Assembly: GCA_035578905.1 (NCBI GenBank)
Contig: JAQJVL010000693.1
Span: 375,813-439,812, forward strand
DNA from: Stictocephala bisonia
Lineage: Eukaryota > Arthropoda > Insecta > Hemiptera > Membracidae
Reading direction: 5' to 3'
Length of the DNA: 64,000 nucleotides
Shown here: positions 33,027 through 41,739 of the stretch, in pieces
Layout of the letters: every line of letters starts with the position of its first letter
Numbering within the stretch: the stretch's first letter is position 1
Position numbers and translations under genes: made by a program
Notes under the pieces: generated by a model
Told to the model about the DNA's origin: nothing
The model's input: only the letters and a program-made list of their open reading frames with translations
Database searches by the model: none

Positions 33027-33145
33027 CACTTGGTTGTTGACGGTGGGTGTTTGCCTGTTAGTAGGTCATGATTGGCCGACCTACCGTCAAGGTGTCTTGG
33101 TATTGTAAAAAAAAAAAAAAAAAAAAAATAATAAATAAAAATTAT
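32993..33145 (+). other. Leader insert between two A-runs with a hairpin
   Basis: A-run at 32997-33023, then a stretch whose GTAGGTC and GACCTAC can pair around ATGATTGGCC (about 33061-33085), flanked by TTGACGGT and its counterpart ACCGTCAA. A second A-run follows at about 33107-33128. No coding. Confidence 0.6.
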
Positions 33146-33300
33146 TTAAAAAGTAGTTTTGCTCAGCTGCCGAGTGTTATTTTGACCCTCCAACTGCCAC
33201 CCGTGATCCCATCGCTCGACTTGTTTTGAGCCATCCCCCGGTTGGCACGCTTACCAGCTTTGGTGGGGGGATGGGTCTCAATTGGTAGCAGAGCGTGGTT
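33146..33300 (+). repeat. Second copy of U5 end plus PBS in the leader
   Basis: Repeats 32838-32992 with a few changes (GAGTGTTATTTTGACC for GAGTTTTATTTTGGACC; CTTACCAG for CTTTCCAG), including the whole PBS ending GAGCGTGGTT. The element therefore has two PBS copies about 308 bp apart. Confidence 0.9.
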
Positions 33301-33411
33301 CAATCACACCCTTGCTCAGAAGATCTTCTATCATAGCCCTCATAACCTCCATCTTTGGGGGAGCAAGTTTGTACGGATGACTTCTAACTGGCTGAGAATC
33401 GGTGAGGTGGA
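33301..33411 (-). repeat. 111-nt antisense copy of the element's own RT region
   Basis: Reverse complement of 35716-35826 in pol, just before the RT domain. It starts CAATCACACCCTTGCTC directly after the duplicated PBS and ends GAATCGGTGAGGTGGA. I see no mismatch over 111 nt. Read as genomic RNA, this patch could pair with pol about 2.3 kb downstream. Confidence 0.93.
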
Positions 33412-33553
33412 CCGATGCTTCTAGGTGTCAAACGAGCAATCAATCACTATTTGAATACTGTTTCAATTTGATTTAATTATTGGGTAAAAGCAAAACAATT
33501 AGAAAATCCTAATAAATAATTTAACTAAAAAAAAAAAAAAAAAAAAAAAAAAA
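33412..33553 (+). other. Leader segment resembling a polyadenylated 3' end
   Basis: Unrelated AT-rich sequence with AATAAA at 33511-33516, followed 10 nt later by an A-run (33527-33553). This looks like the 3' end of a polyadenylated RNA, although the source is not visible in the window. Confidence 0.5.
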
Positions 33554-33702
33554 CTTAGGCAATCCGCTTGGTTACGTTGTTGAATGGGTTTCATGGGTGG
33601 ATTGGAGTGGTCGGCAGTGGCTCGGTGGGCTGAGGGTAGTTCGTCTTGGACCCTGGAGTTGTCGTTTTTTTGTGTATATTGTTGAGAATTTTGTTTTGCG
33701 AG

Positions 33703-35043
33703 ATGGCCTATCTGCAGAATGTTGCGCTCCTAGTCAAGGAGGAGTTGATTTTCGAGTTGAGGTCGCGGGGTGTGACTCCGGAGGGTGATGTTCTGAATCT
33801 CCGGAGGTTGCTGCGGGAGCAGTTGTCCGCGGGTACGGCGGTGGATTGGTCTGACCTGCTGGAGGTTGGTGATGAGTTGGGGATTTGTAAACGGAAGGTG
33901 GAAGATTGGGAAGGGGTGTTAGAGGATTTGCAGTTTGAACCTCCAGTGGGTCGTGACCGGGCCTGCCGCCTTGCACGTCTGGGTCATCTGCTTGCCCGTT
34001 TAAGGCTGGTCAACCGGGCGCCGGGGTTGGAACCGTCGGATAGGGCGTGGATCTTGGAGAGTGTATCTAGGCTTGAGGAGATTTTTCAGGCACTCTCCGG
34101 GTCCACGACTCCTACGGGTCTGGGTCAGCGGCCTGCTTTTGCGCTGTCGCCTAACGTGTCGAGGCCGCAGGCTGAGACAACGGTTTTCACTGTGCCTGAG
34201 GCTCCTTCTGAGCCTGCAGGCGTTTCTGTTGAGGTTGCTTGTGGTTCGGCTCCAGCTGCCCTTCCTTCTGCTTCGGCTCCTGTGGGTTCACCTGCTCTTC
34301 TGCAGCTGAGCTACCACAAGCTGCCTAACCCTCTCACGCCCATGATCCAGAATCTCCCTGTGATCGATGGGATGGATCCTGAGGAGCTTCTTAAGTTTCT
34401 GGTGGCCTTTCTCAGACTTAGTGAGATGCCCGGCATGCAGGCTGGGGACTTGCTTCGTCTGGTGTTCCCTTATTGCAGAGGTCCCGTTGGGGAGTTGCTG
34501 AGTTCTGTCTTGGCCAGTGATGCCTCGGTGGACTCGTTCCATCGAGAGTTACTTTCGTCATTTCTTCCCATTCGACTCAGGGAGAGGATGGTCATGGACA
34601 GATTTTATAGGTCACAGGGTAGGGGCGAGTCTCTGGCAGCCTATGTCTCTTCAGTCAAGGAAGCTCGTCAAGCGTTGCGCCTCACCCTTTCTGAAGCTGA
34701 CACCGTTCGTGTCATCCTGGATGGCATTTCTCCCGAAGAACGGTGCAGATTGGTTTTTGCTGGTGTTCCTTCGACTTTTCGGGAGCTGCATCAGCTGTGC
34801 ATTGTTTCGCGCAGCGTGCAGTTCTCAGACCAGCAAGGGAGGGATTCTGAGAGTCATCGTGCTCTCCCCACCCGTCGACCGGCTATGTCTTTAGGTGTGA
34901 GTCAGCCAGTGGAGGGTCGTGGTTCTCGGCCTCCTGTTCTGTGTTTTGCTTGTGGCCAACCTGGTCACATTCGACGTGACTGTCCACGTGCTCGAGGTCG
35001 TGGGGCGGGAAACGCTCAGCGCGGGGGGTTGCCTCCACAGTAG
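33703..35043 (+). CDS. gag: Retrotransposon Gag with CCHC zinc knuckle (446 aa)
   Basis: Structural protein of the retrotransposon particle; binds genomic RNA. I chose ATG 33703 (starts MAYLQNVALL) because the frame upstream to 33646 lacks ATG. A capsid-like retrotransposon gag domain spans roughly residues 215-370 (INLPVIDGMDPEELL-like start NLPVIDGMDPEELL to SRSVQFSDQQ). A Pro/Ala/Ser-rich linker comes before it. A single zinc knuckle, CFACGQPGHIRRDC, lies at residues 414-427 (CX2CX4HX4C). The tail is Arg/Gly-rich and ends at TAG 35041. The frame is intact. Its end overlaps the pol frame from 34980. Confidence 0.93.
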   Translation: MAYLQNVALLVKEELIFELRSRGVTPEGDVLNLRRLLREQLSAGTAVDWSDLLEVGDELGICKRKVEDWEGVLEDLQFEPPVGRDRACRLARLGHLLARLRLVNRAPGLEPSDRAWILESVSRLEEIFQALSGSTTPTGLGQRPAFALSPNVSRPQAETTVFTVPEAPSEPAGVSVEVACGSAPAALPSASAPVGSPALLQLSYHKLPNPLTPMIQNLPVIDGMDPEELLKFLVAFLRLSEMPGMQAGDLLRLVFPYCRGPVGELLSSVLASDASVDSFHRELLSSFLPIRLRERMVMDRFYRSQGRGESLAAYVSSVKEARQALRLTLSEADTVRVILDGISPEERCRLVFAGVPSTFRELHQLCIVSRSVQFSDQQGRDSESHRALPTRRPAMSLGVSQPVEGRGSRPPVLCFACGQPGHIRRDCPRARGRGAGNAQRGGLPPQ

Positions 35044-38000
35044 CTCCCCGCGTTGTTGCGACTGACCGTGGCCATTTGCCTCTGACGCGTGCCCATCGCA
35101 GGAGCGTCGGGGATGTTTCGGGCCTTGCTGGCATGGCTTCCCTGGGACTTAGGGCGGTCACCTCGGTGTGTCCTGGCGTTTTTGTATCTTTTGGTGGTAC
35201 GGTGTGTCGAGCCCTTCTTGATTCTGGTTCGGCATGCAGTATCATCAGCCTTTCTCTTTTTGAGTCCCTTGACGCCTTAGGACTTGTCAGGCACACCGAG
35301 CCTTCTTCTATTACGTGCTGGACGGCATCCCAAACTCCTCTACCTATAATTCTAAAGGCGTTTTTCCATTTTAAAATTGAAGGATTTTCCTGGAGGTGGG
35401 GTTTTCTTGTTGCCAAGGACCTGGCGGTTTCTTGTATCCTAGGGGCAGACTTTATTTCTAAGAGTGGTATGGTGCTTGACCTCCAGAAGCGCCAGATATT
35501 TTTCAAGTTTAATCGGCGAGTTTTGGTGCCTCTAGTAGGTGATTCTGACTGCCCTCCTGCAGTCAGAGAGGTGGGTTGTGAGCCGGAACAACCCAAGGTG
35601 GATCCAGTTGGTCATCTCCCCCCTGAGCAGGCGGAGGCCATTAGGAGGCTGTGTTTGCGGTTTCCTGATGTGCTTACGGCTGAGCTTGGGGTCACTTCTC
35701 TTCTGGAGTATGAGATCCACCTCACCGATTCTCAGCCAGTTAGAAGTCATCCGTACAAACTTGCTCCCCCAAAGATGGAGGTTATGAGGGCTATGATAGA
35801 AGATCTTCTGAGCAAGGGTGTGATTGAACCGTCTCGTTCTGCTTATGCCAGTCCAGCTTTTCTTGTGCCCAAGCCTAATGGTAAGTCTAGGCTTGTGATG
35901 GATTATCGGAGGCTCAACGCTAAGGTCGCTATTGACTCGGTACCTCTGCCTGATTTGCATTCTGCGTTTGATTGGTTCGGTAAGGCTAAGTTTTTCAGTG
36001 TGTTTGATTTGAACCAGGCCTACCATCAGATTCCATTGAAGAAGGAATCACGGCCCATGACTAGCTTCTGTGTTCCCTGGAATCTCTATCAGTTCACTAG
36101 GGTTCCTATGGGTCTTGCTGTGGGTGCCCAGACTCTTACTCGTCTGCTTGATTCCATCTTCCATGATGTGAAGTTCAAGTTTGTTTTCAATTACCTGGAC
36201 GATCTTCTTGTCTACAGTGAGACTTTCGGGGAACACATGCAACATCTGGAGGAAGTTCTTAGTCGCCTTAAGTCAGCTGGCCTTACCGTCAATCCAGAGA
36301 AAGTCACTTTTGCTCGTCCTGAGATTTCTTTTCTGGGTCATCTTATATCTTCTCGAGGCGTCTGCATTGATCCTGCGAGGACCCAGGGCATTCGGGATTT
36401 TCCTCCTCCCAGAGATGCCAAGGGGATTGCCCGTTTTGTGGGGATGGTGAATTTTTACCGTCGCTTCATCCCTAACGTGGCCGAGCTTGCTGCCCCGTTG
36501 AACGAGCTGCGAAAGAAAGGTGTCCCTTTTGTGTGGGGCCAAGCTCAGCAGACTGCCTTTGATGCTCTCAAGGAGGCTATCATGCAACCTCCTGTCCTGC
36601 GTATGCCTGATTTCAGCAGAGAATTTATTCTTCAGACTGATGCCTCCTCCTCCGCCATTGCTGCTGTTCTTTCTCAGGAGTTTGATGGGGTCAGGCAGCC
36701 CATCGCTTTTGCTTCGAGGACGTTGTCTCACCAGGAAAGGAAAGCTTCTTCCATCTATGAGTTAGAGTGTCTGGCTGTTGTCTTTGGTACGGACAAGTTT
36801 CGGCGTTTCTTGGAACACGCTGAGTTCTTGCTGGAGACGGACAATCAGGCACTGTCTTGGCTTCTTGCCCATCCCCGACAGCTCGGGAAAATTGATCGCT
36901 GGGTGGTCAAAATTTCTGCCTTTAATTTCCGAGTTCAACATCTTAGGGGTACCCAGAATGTCATCGCGGATGCTCTGTCCCGCATGTACCACGAACCCAG
37001 TGATCCATCGACTGAGGCTGTTGCTCAGTGTGGTGCTGTGCTTCTGGATTTTCCTCTGGCTTTTGACGACCTACTGTCCCATCAACAGAAAGATCCTGAG
37101 CTGTCAGTCATCTTAGGTGAGCTTCAAGAGGGAGGTGCCCACCCTCCCTATTTTCTGTCCAAAGGGGTCCTCTGTTGCCGTCCTCGACAGAGGGGTGAAC
37201 CCCGTGTAGTGCTGCCTAGTCATCTAGTACCGATGGTCTTTCAGTATTATCACTCTTCTCTTGTGGGCGGTCATCTTGGCATTCATAAGACCATCGCTAA
37301 GATTCGTAGGTACTTCATCTGGAAGGGCATGGACCGGGATGTTGCTGGCAGAGTGCGGGCTTGTCACCTGTGCTCTCTCAGCAAGCCTAGTCAGAATGCA
37401 AGGTTAGGGTTGTTATCTTCTGAGGTGGCCGAGCGTCCTTTTGAGAAGGTGTTCATCGACTACGTGGGTCCTTTTCCCCGTAGCAAGTCAGGTAGCTCCT
37501 ACCTACTTGTTTGTGTGGATGCTTTCTCGAAGTTCGTTTGGCTTTTCCCACTTCGGAGTGCCACGGCTAAGCTCACCATCCGTGCTCTCCAGTCCCAACT
37601 CTTCCAGCACTTTGGTGTGCCTTCCACTCTTGTGTCCGACAACGGTAGCCAGTTTACCTCACACGAGTTTCGTAGGTTCTGTTTTGGCAATGGTATCAGG
37701 CATGTGACTACCTCTCCGTATTACCCACAGCCTTCTCATGCAGAGCGGTTCAACCGCAATCTTCGGTCTGCCCTTATTTCCTTCCATGCTGAGAAGCAGA
37801 ACACCTGGGATGAGAGTCTCTCTTGGCTCCAGCTTGCTTTTAATTCTTCCAAGCATGAGAGTCACAATGCCACTCCCTTCGAAATTCTACATGGCTACCC
37901 TCCTAACAACCCTTTGTCCAACTTGTGGAGGTTAGAGGATCTTCTACCTACGCCAGGTGCCACTGACGTAGTGTCCACGTGGCGGGCTGCTCGGCGCAAC

Positions 38001-38318
38001 CTGCTACGTGCTAGAGAGAGAGTGAGGAGGAGGTATGATAAGGGTCGTACTCCTAACCCTTTTCAGGTTGGAGATCTGGTTCTTTGTCAGGCTCACCCGG
38101 TCAGTTCGGCCGCGGAACGAAGAGCTGCAAAGTTGTGCTATCGGTGGTCTGGTCCCCACCGCATCGACAGGTTTTTGTCACCGGTGACTGCTCTGCTGGT
38201 TGATCCCCAGTCAGGCAGGGTGTTTAGGAAAGCCCATGTGTCCCAGCTTAAGGCTTTCCGGGGAACGGTTGGTCCAGGGGTTGGTGTTCCTGGGGGTTTC
38301 TTGGGGCAAAGAGATTGA
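34980..38318 (+). CDS. pol: Retrotransposon Pol: protease, RT, RNase H, integrase
   Basis: Open in the -1 frame from 34980 (after TGA 34977) to the stop at 38316-38318; about 1100 residues beyond the slip site. There is no early ATG, so expression by frameshifting from Gag is expected. Domains in order: aspartic protease LLDSGSACSII (Asp at 35220); RT with LVMDYRRLN, FSVFDLNQAYHQI (Asp 36006) and YLDD (36192-36203); RNase H with LQTDASSSA (Asp 36639); integrase zinc finger H-H-C-C (37251 to about 37375); catalytic core FIDYVGP (Asp 37458), VSDNGSQF (Asp 37638) and SHAERFNR (Glu 37743). The core SHAE motif is one residue shorter than the common NGQVE form. The tail ends in a KAHVSQLK element; I see no chromodomain. 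All catalytic residues are present. Confidence 0.96.
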   Translation: MSTCSRSWGGKRSARGVASTVAPRVVATDRGHLPLTRAHRRSVGDVSGLAGMASLGLRAVTSVCPGVFVSFGGTVCRALLDSGSACSIISLSLFESLDALGLVRHTEPSSITCWTASQTPLPIILKAFFHFKIEGFSWRWGFLVAKDLAVSCILGADFISKSGMVLDLQKRQIFFKFNRRVLVPLVGDSDCPPAVREVGCEPEQPKVDPVGHLPPEQAEAIRRLCLRFPDVLTAELGVTSLLEYEIHLTDSQPVRSHPYKLAPPKMEVMRAMIEDLLSKGVIEPSRSAYASPAFLVPKPNGKSRLVMDYRRLNAKVAIDSVPLPDLHSAFDWFGKAKFFSVFDLNQAYHQIPLKKESRPMTSFCVPWNLYQFTRVPMGLAVGAQTLTRLLDSIFHDVKFKFVFNYLDDLLVYSETFGEHMQHLEEVLSRLKSAGLTVNPEKVTFARPEISFLGHLISSRGVCIDPARTQGIRDFPPPRDAKGIARFVGMVNFYRRFIPNVAELAAPLNELRKKGVPFVWGQAQQTAFDALKEAIMQPPVLRMPDFSREFILQTDASSSAIAAVLSQEFDGVRQPIAFASRTLSHQERKASSIYELECLAVVFGTDKFRRFLEHAEFLLETDNQALSWLLAHPRQLGKIDRWVVKISAFNFRVQHLRGTQNVIADALSRMYHEPSDPSTEAVAQCGAVLLDFPLAFDDLLSHQQKDPELSVILGELQEGGAHPPYFLSKGVLCCRPRQRGEPRVVLPSHLVPMVFQYYHSSLVGGHLGIHKTIAKIRRYFIWKGMDRDVAGRVRACHLCSLSKPSQNARLGLLSSEVAERPFEKVFIDYVGPFPRSKSGSSYLLVCVDAFSKFVWLFPLRSATAKLTIRALQSQLFQHFGVPSTLVSDNGSQFTSHEFRRFCFGNGIRHVTTSPYYPQPSHAERFNRNLRSALISFHAEKQNTWDESLSWLQLAFNSSKHESHNATPFEILHGYPPNNPLSNLWRLEDLLPTPGATDVVSTWRAARRNLLRARERVRRRYDKGRTPNPFQVGDLVLCQAHPVSSAAERRAAKLCYRWSGPHRIDRFLSPVTALLVDPQSGRVFRKAHVSQLKAFRGTVGPGVGVPGGFLGQRD
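35007..35052 (+). promoter_or_regulatory. Probable -1 ribosomal frameshift signal (gag/pol)
   Basis: GGGAAAC at 35007-35013 is in the X XXY YYZ register for Gag (codons GGA, AAC). Then comes a 6-nt spacer (GCTCAG) and a 7-bp all-GC stem, CGCGGGG (35020-35026) with CCCCGCG (35046-35052), loop 19 nt. The -1 frame is open from 34980 through pol, and Gag stops at 35041, inside the loop. A loop CCAC (about 35035-35038) could pair with GTGG at about 35068, so a pseudoknot is possible. Confidence 0.8.
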
Positions 38319-38534
38319 TCACCTCTGCGCCCTAGGTGGCTGTTCTGAGAGAGTCTTCTTTCTCTCTTTTTTCTTGTCGGGCCCGACAGTCAGGGTAGTT
38401 TGCTCCCTGTTCGAGGGGTTTCCCCTCTTAGGTTCTCTTGGACGTCCTTGGAACACCACTCTTCGGAGGTCTTCGTCTTCTCTTGGTTCCCTGAGGTACC
38501 GAGTTTGCTCCCCTGCCTGGGTGTGTTGAGGTTT
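38319..38534 (+). other. Short non-coding region between pol and PPT
   Basis: About 215 bp after the pol stop. Frames here are short and show no envelope features (no signal peptide or membrane span), so no env gene. Confidence 0.7.
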
Positions 38535-38546
38535 GCAGAGGGAGGT
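38535..38546 (+). promoter_or_regulatory. Polypurine tract
   Basis: GCAGAGGGAGGT directly precedes the 3' LTR TG. It is the expected primer site for plus-strand DNA synthesis. Confidence 0.75.
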
Positions 38547-40564
38547 TGTACCGGGTATTGGACCGGTACAGTTTCGTTTTTTTCGTCGTTGTCTGCCAGG
38601 CTGCCTGAGATTCGCTCACGCCCGGCGATCCGCTTACTTTGGTAGCCGTTGGCCCGGTTCCGTTAAGTTCCGTGTTCCAGAAGCTTCGGTCCGCTTGGCC
38701 AGCCTTCTAGTTGGTTCGAGCTGTTCTGTGGGTCTGCGGAGGTTAGTCTTGTGCTGTCTGCCGATCAACTAACTATGCGTGGCTGAGAGACACGTTAACG
38801 TAAGTGTTCTTTTGTAAGTTTTAATATTTAATCACCCTTTTGGTGAGAATATTTTGTTTCCATCATATTAATCGTTCTTGCTTGTGTTTTAGGGTTTTGT
38901 TAAATTTGTATTTTCTTTGTCTAGTTTAGTTAACCTATGTGTGAGCCATGTGCTCCAGGTTACAGGTTTACCAGTAAATGCTTTTTATATCTGCCTTTAT
39001 TTTCAATTGTAATTCTGTATAATGTTTTGTTGAGCCTTTTTACAGTTGTAGTTACCGATTTACCATATTTTCTGTTCATTGACAATAACCTAGCCTATAG
39101 GTGTAATTTGCTTTTCAGGTTATAACTATTGCTCATGTATCCATAGCCTCATTTTCAGTTTGTCCTTTAAAGTTCATATACGCAATTTATTCTTTGGTAA
39201 TTTGTTAACTTGTAATTGGTTAAATTGTAAGTTGTTAAATATTCCATAGCCTAAAGTTAATCTTTCACTGTCTTGTTGCTCCAATCATGTATAAGTTTGT
39301 CTCTTCATGTTAAGTTTGGCGAAATCATGCACACTTATATTTAGTTGTTATGTGTTATTTTTGTAAAAGGGTTTGGCTGTTCTATTTTTTAATGTGCTGT
39401 GGTCTGGTTGCAGTCCAGGGTCCTTGAGTGGGACTTTCAACCCTCAGCCGGTCGTCCGGGCAATGTTCTATCATCTTCACTGCTAGCCTGGCCTGAGGAC
39501 CATGTTGGAGCCTGGAGTCGCCCGCTACCCGCTCTACATCTTTAGGGTACAAGTCTTCTGTCCTCAGGTCAGTGCGTTCCTTATTTTTCCCGGCGGCTGA
39601 GCTGGGGGTGATTTGTGAAAAGAAAAATAAATAAATAAAAAAGAAATATAGAAGAAGAAAAAAATGATTATGGAACTGTATGTGGCCTAGGCCTAAAACT
39701 TGAACTTTAACAGTGATGCAACACAGCCATGGGGACATTGCTAGATATCTATATATTTCGAATTTCAGAAAAAAAAAAGAAGAAAACGTTGATATTTATT
39801 GTTATTAGTTTAATTAGTTTATTTCTTGTTACATTTGTTTAGATTTTTATGTTTGTTAGGTCCCCATTATTCAATCCTGTTATTATTTATTTATATGCTT
39901 AGGCCTAGTTATTGTTATTTATTTTTTGTTAAGTGTATTAGGGGGGGATTTTGAAGTGAATTTTTACTCGAACGGTACCGTGTTATATTTTTTTTAAAAT
40001 TGTTTAATTTTTAAACTCACCAAAAGGGGATTATTGTGCTTTTAGTTTTTAATTCGGAGCTGCCCAGGGATTCCGGCTTACTCCCTGGCCCGGTGGAATC
40101 AAGGGATGTGTGGGCTAAATTGCCGGTTTAAATGTTGTGATCCAAAAGTTTTCTAAATTTTCACTTTTATTTGGGGCTTAATATTTTTCTTACGTTTTGG
40201 GGTGTCTCAGGCTAAACTGCAGATAGGCCATACACCATACAGTTGATTAATTGTTAAATTTTGGTATTTGTAGAGTTTGTGGTATTTATAGCGTTTGTTA
40301 TTATTGTGTATTATCTTGTTAATTTTAGTGTTTGTTATTTATTTAATTACGAATTAATATTGTGGCCTTCTGCCTATTTTATATTGTGGCCTTCTGCCGT
40401 TTTTGTTTTATTGTTTTTTTCCTTGGTAATAAAAAGTAGTTTTGCTCAGCTGCCGAGTTTTATTTTGGACCCTCCAACTGCCACCCGTGATCCCATCGCT
40501 CGACTTGGTTTGAGCCATCCCCCGGTTGGCACGCTTTCCAGCTTTGGTGGGGGGATGGTTCTCA
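38547..40564 (+). repeat. 3' LTR (2018 bp)
   Basis: Begins TGTACCGGGTATTGG and ends GGTTCTCA. Differences seen from the 5' LTR include C/A at 30965/38557, a TATATTTG/TATGTTTG change, TAGTCATTG/TAGTTATTG, small changes near 40000 and 40261, and G/T near the end. AATAAA at 40428-40433. Confidence 0.97.
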
Positions 40565-40568
40565 AACG
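40565..40568. repeat. Target-site duplication AACG (right)
   Basis: Matches 30951-30954. Confidence 0.9.
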
Positions 40569-40877
40569 TCAAACATGATTACTGTACACAAACACGAACT
40601 TTAAGATGTATTAAGTGACCTGGTATTATTCTATGAGAACGGTCCATAAGGAGTCAGTAGAAAAGTTTTAATTAAACATAGGTTGATAGGAACGTCATAT
40701 TTAAGGGCTGATCAATCAAAAAAGAAGGCCGCAAACCACACTTTATACGTTACAAAATGGTTAGGTTCAAATATTTTAGCCCCGTATTTAGTTATTAAAA
40801 TTTAGTAAGTATATGCTTTATCTGAGAGTTGGTAAATTTAAGTATGTATTTACCTTTGTTTAGACCTACCATTATAG

Positions 40878-41027
40878 TATTATCAAACTGGGAGTGCGGC
40901 TGGATGCCGGGGGGATTAGGACCGACCCACCCGAAACCGGCCCTGGGTGGGTCGGGTTGGTCCTAATCCCCTTCATGTGTGTGAGTTAACTTACCTGGCG
41001 CCCAGCCGCACTCCCAGTTTGATAATA
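40878..41027. repeat. Nested inverted repeat with perfect 26-bp outer arms
   Basis: The outer arms 40878-40903 and 41002-41027 (ending CTGGGAGTGCGGCTGG and starting CCAGCCGCACTCCCAG) are perfect reverse complements. Inside is a second pair, GGGGATTAGGACCGACCCAC (40911) with the matching GGGTCGGGTTGGTCCTAATC region to 40971. The right arm is also part of the ~138-bp repeat that follows, so this is an inverted monomer junction or a transposon end. Confidence 0.85.
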
Positions 41028-41660
41028 GTACAGCTGGCGTCAGCTCACCTGGCACTTGGGGCTGGTGTGGTACTTTAGGCGGGGGTGGGTCGGTCAGTTC
41101 TAATCCACTGCATGTGTGTGAGTGAACTTAGCTGGCACCCAGCCACACTCCCGGTTTGGTAATAGTACAGCTGGTGTCATCTCACCTGGCACTTGGGGCT
41201 GGTGTGGTACTTTAGGTGGGGGGTGGGTCGGTCGGTTCTAATCCACTGCGTGTGTGTGAGTGAACTTAGCTGGCACCCAGCCACACTCCCGGTTTGGTAA
41301 TAGTACAGCTGGTGTCATCTCACCTAATAATTGGGGCTGGTGCGGCACTTTAGGTAGGGGGTGGGACGGGTCGGTACTAATCAGCTGCGTGTGTGTGAGT
41401 GAACTTACCTGGCGTCCAGCCGCACTCCCAGTTTGATAATAGTAGAGCTGGCGTCAGCTCACCCGGCACTTGGGGCTAGTGCGGCACTTTAGGTAGGGGG
41501 TGGGACGGGTCGGTCCTAATCCGCTGCGTGTGTGTAAGTGAACTTAGCTGGCACCCAGCCATACTCTCAGTTTGAGAATAGTACTGCTGGCGTCAGCTCA
41601 CCTGGCTCTTGGGGCTGGTGCGGCACTTCAGGCGGGGGGTGGGTGGAGGTGAGGCAAAGA
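40960..41660. repeat. ~138-bp GC-rich tandem repeat, ~5 copies
   Basis: TTGGGGCTGG occurs at about 41056, 41193, 41331, 41470 and 41609 (spacing 137-139). The unit includes AGCTGGCACCCAGCC, CTCCCGGTTTGGTAATAGTA and CTAATCCACTGCGTGTGTG. GC content is far above the surroundings. It leads directly into the transposase remnant. Confidence 0.9.
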
Positions 41661-41739
41661 CCGTTCTGGGAACATTTCCGATTACTCACGGGGTTGAAGC
41701 CGATGATTAATAGGGGATGGCACTGTTATTACTAATCTG

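Larger units (their letters stand above)
30955..40564 (+). mobile_element. Complete Ty3/Gypsy LTR retrotransposon (9610 bp)
   Basis: TG...CA-bounded direct LTRs of 2018 bp each, a 4-bp AACG target duplication, a tRNA primer site, gag, pol with protease-RT-RNase H-integrase order (the Ty3/Gypsy order) and a polypurine tract. No env frame follows pol, so it is a non-enveloped retrotransposon. LTRs differ at only a handful of positions by eye, so insertion is recent. Gag and pol reading frames are intact. The leader between PBS and gag is rearranged. LTRs of 2 kb are long for an insect element. Confidence 0.97.

Noticed and set aside
34883..36731. Long minus-strand frames opposite gag and pol (up to 237 codons)
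   Set aside because: Shadows of the coding strand; composition follows codon usage of gag/pol. No recognisable domain.
38319..38546. Possible env gene after pol
   Set aside because: Only ~215 bp are available before the PPT, with no signal peptide, membrane span or long frame.
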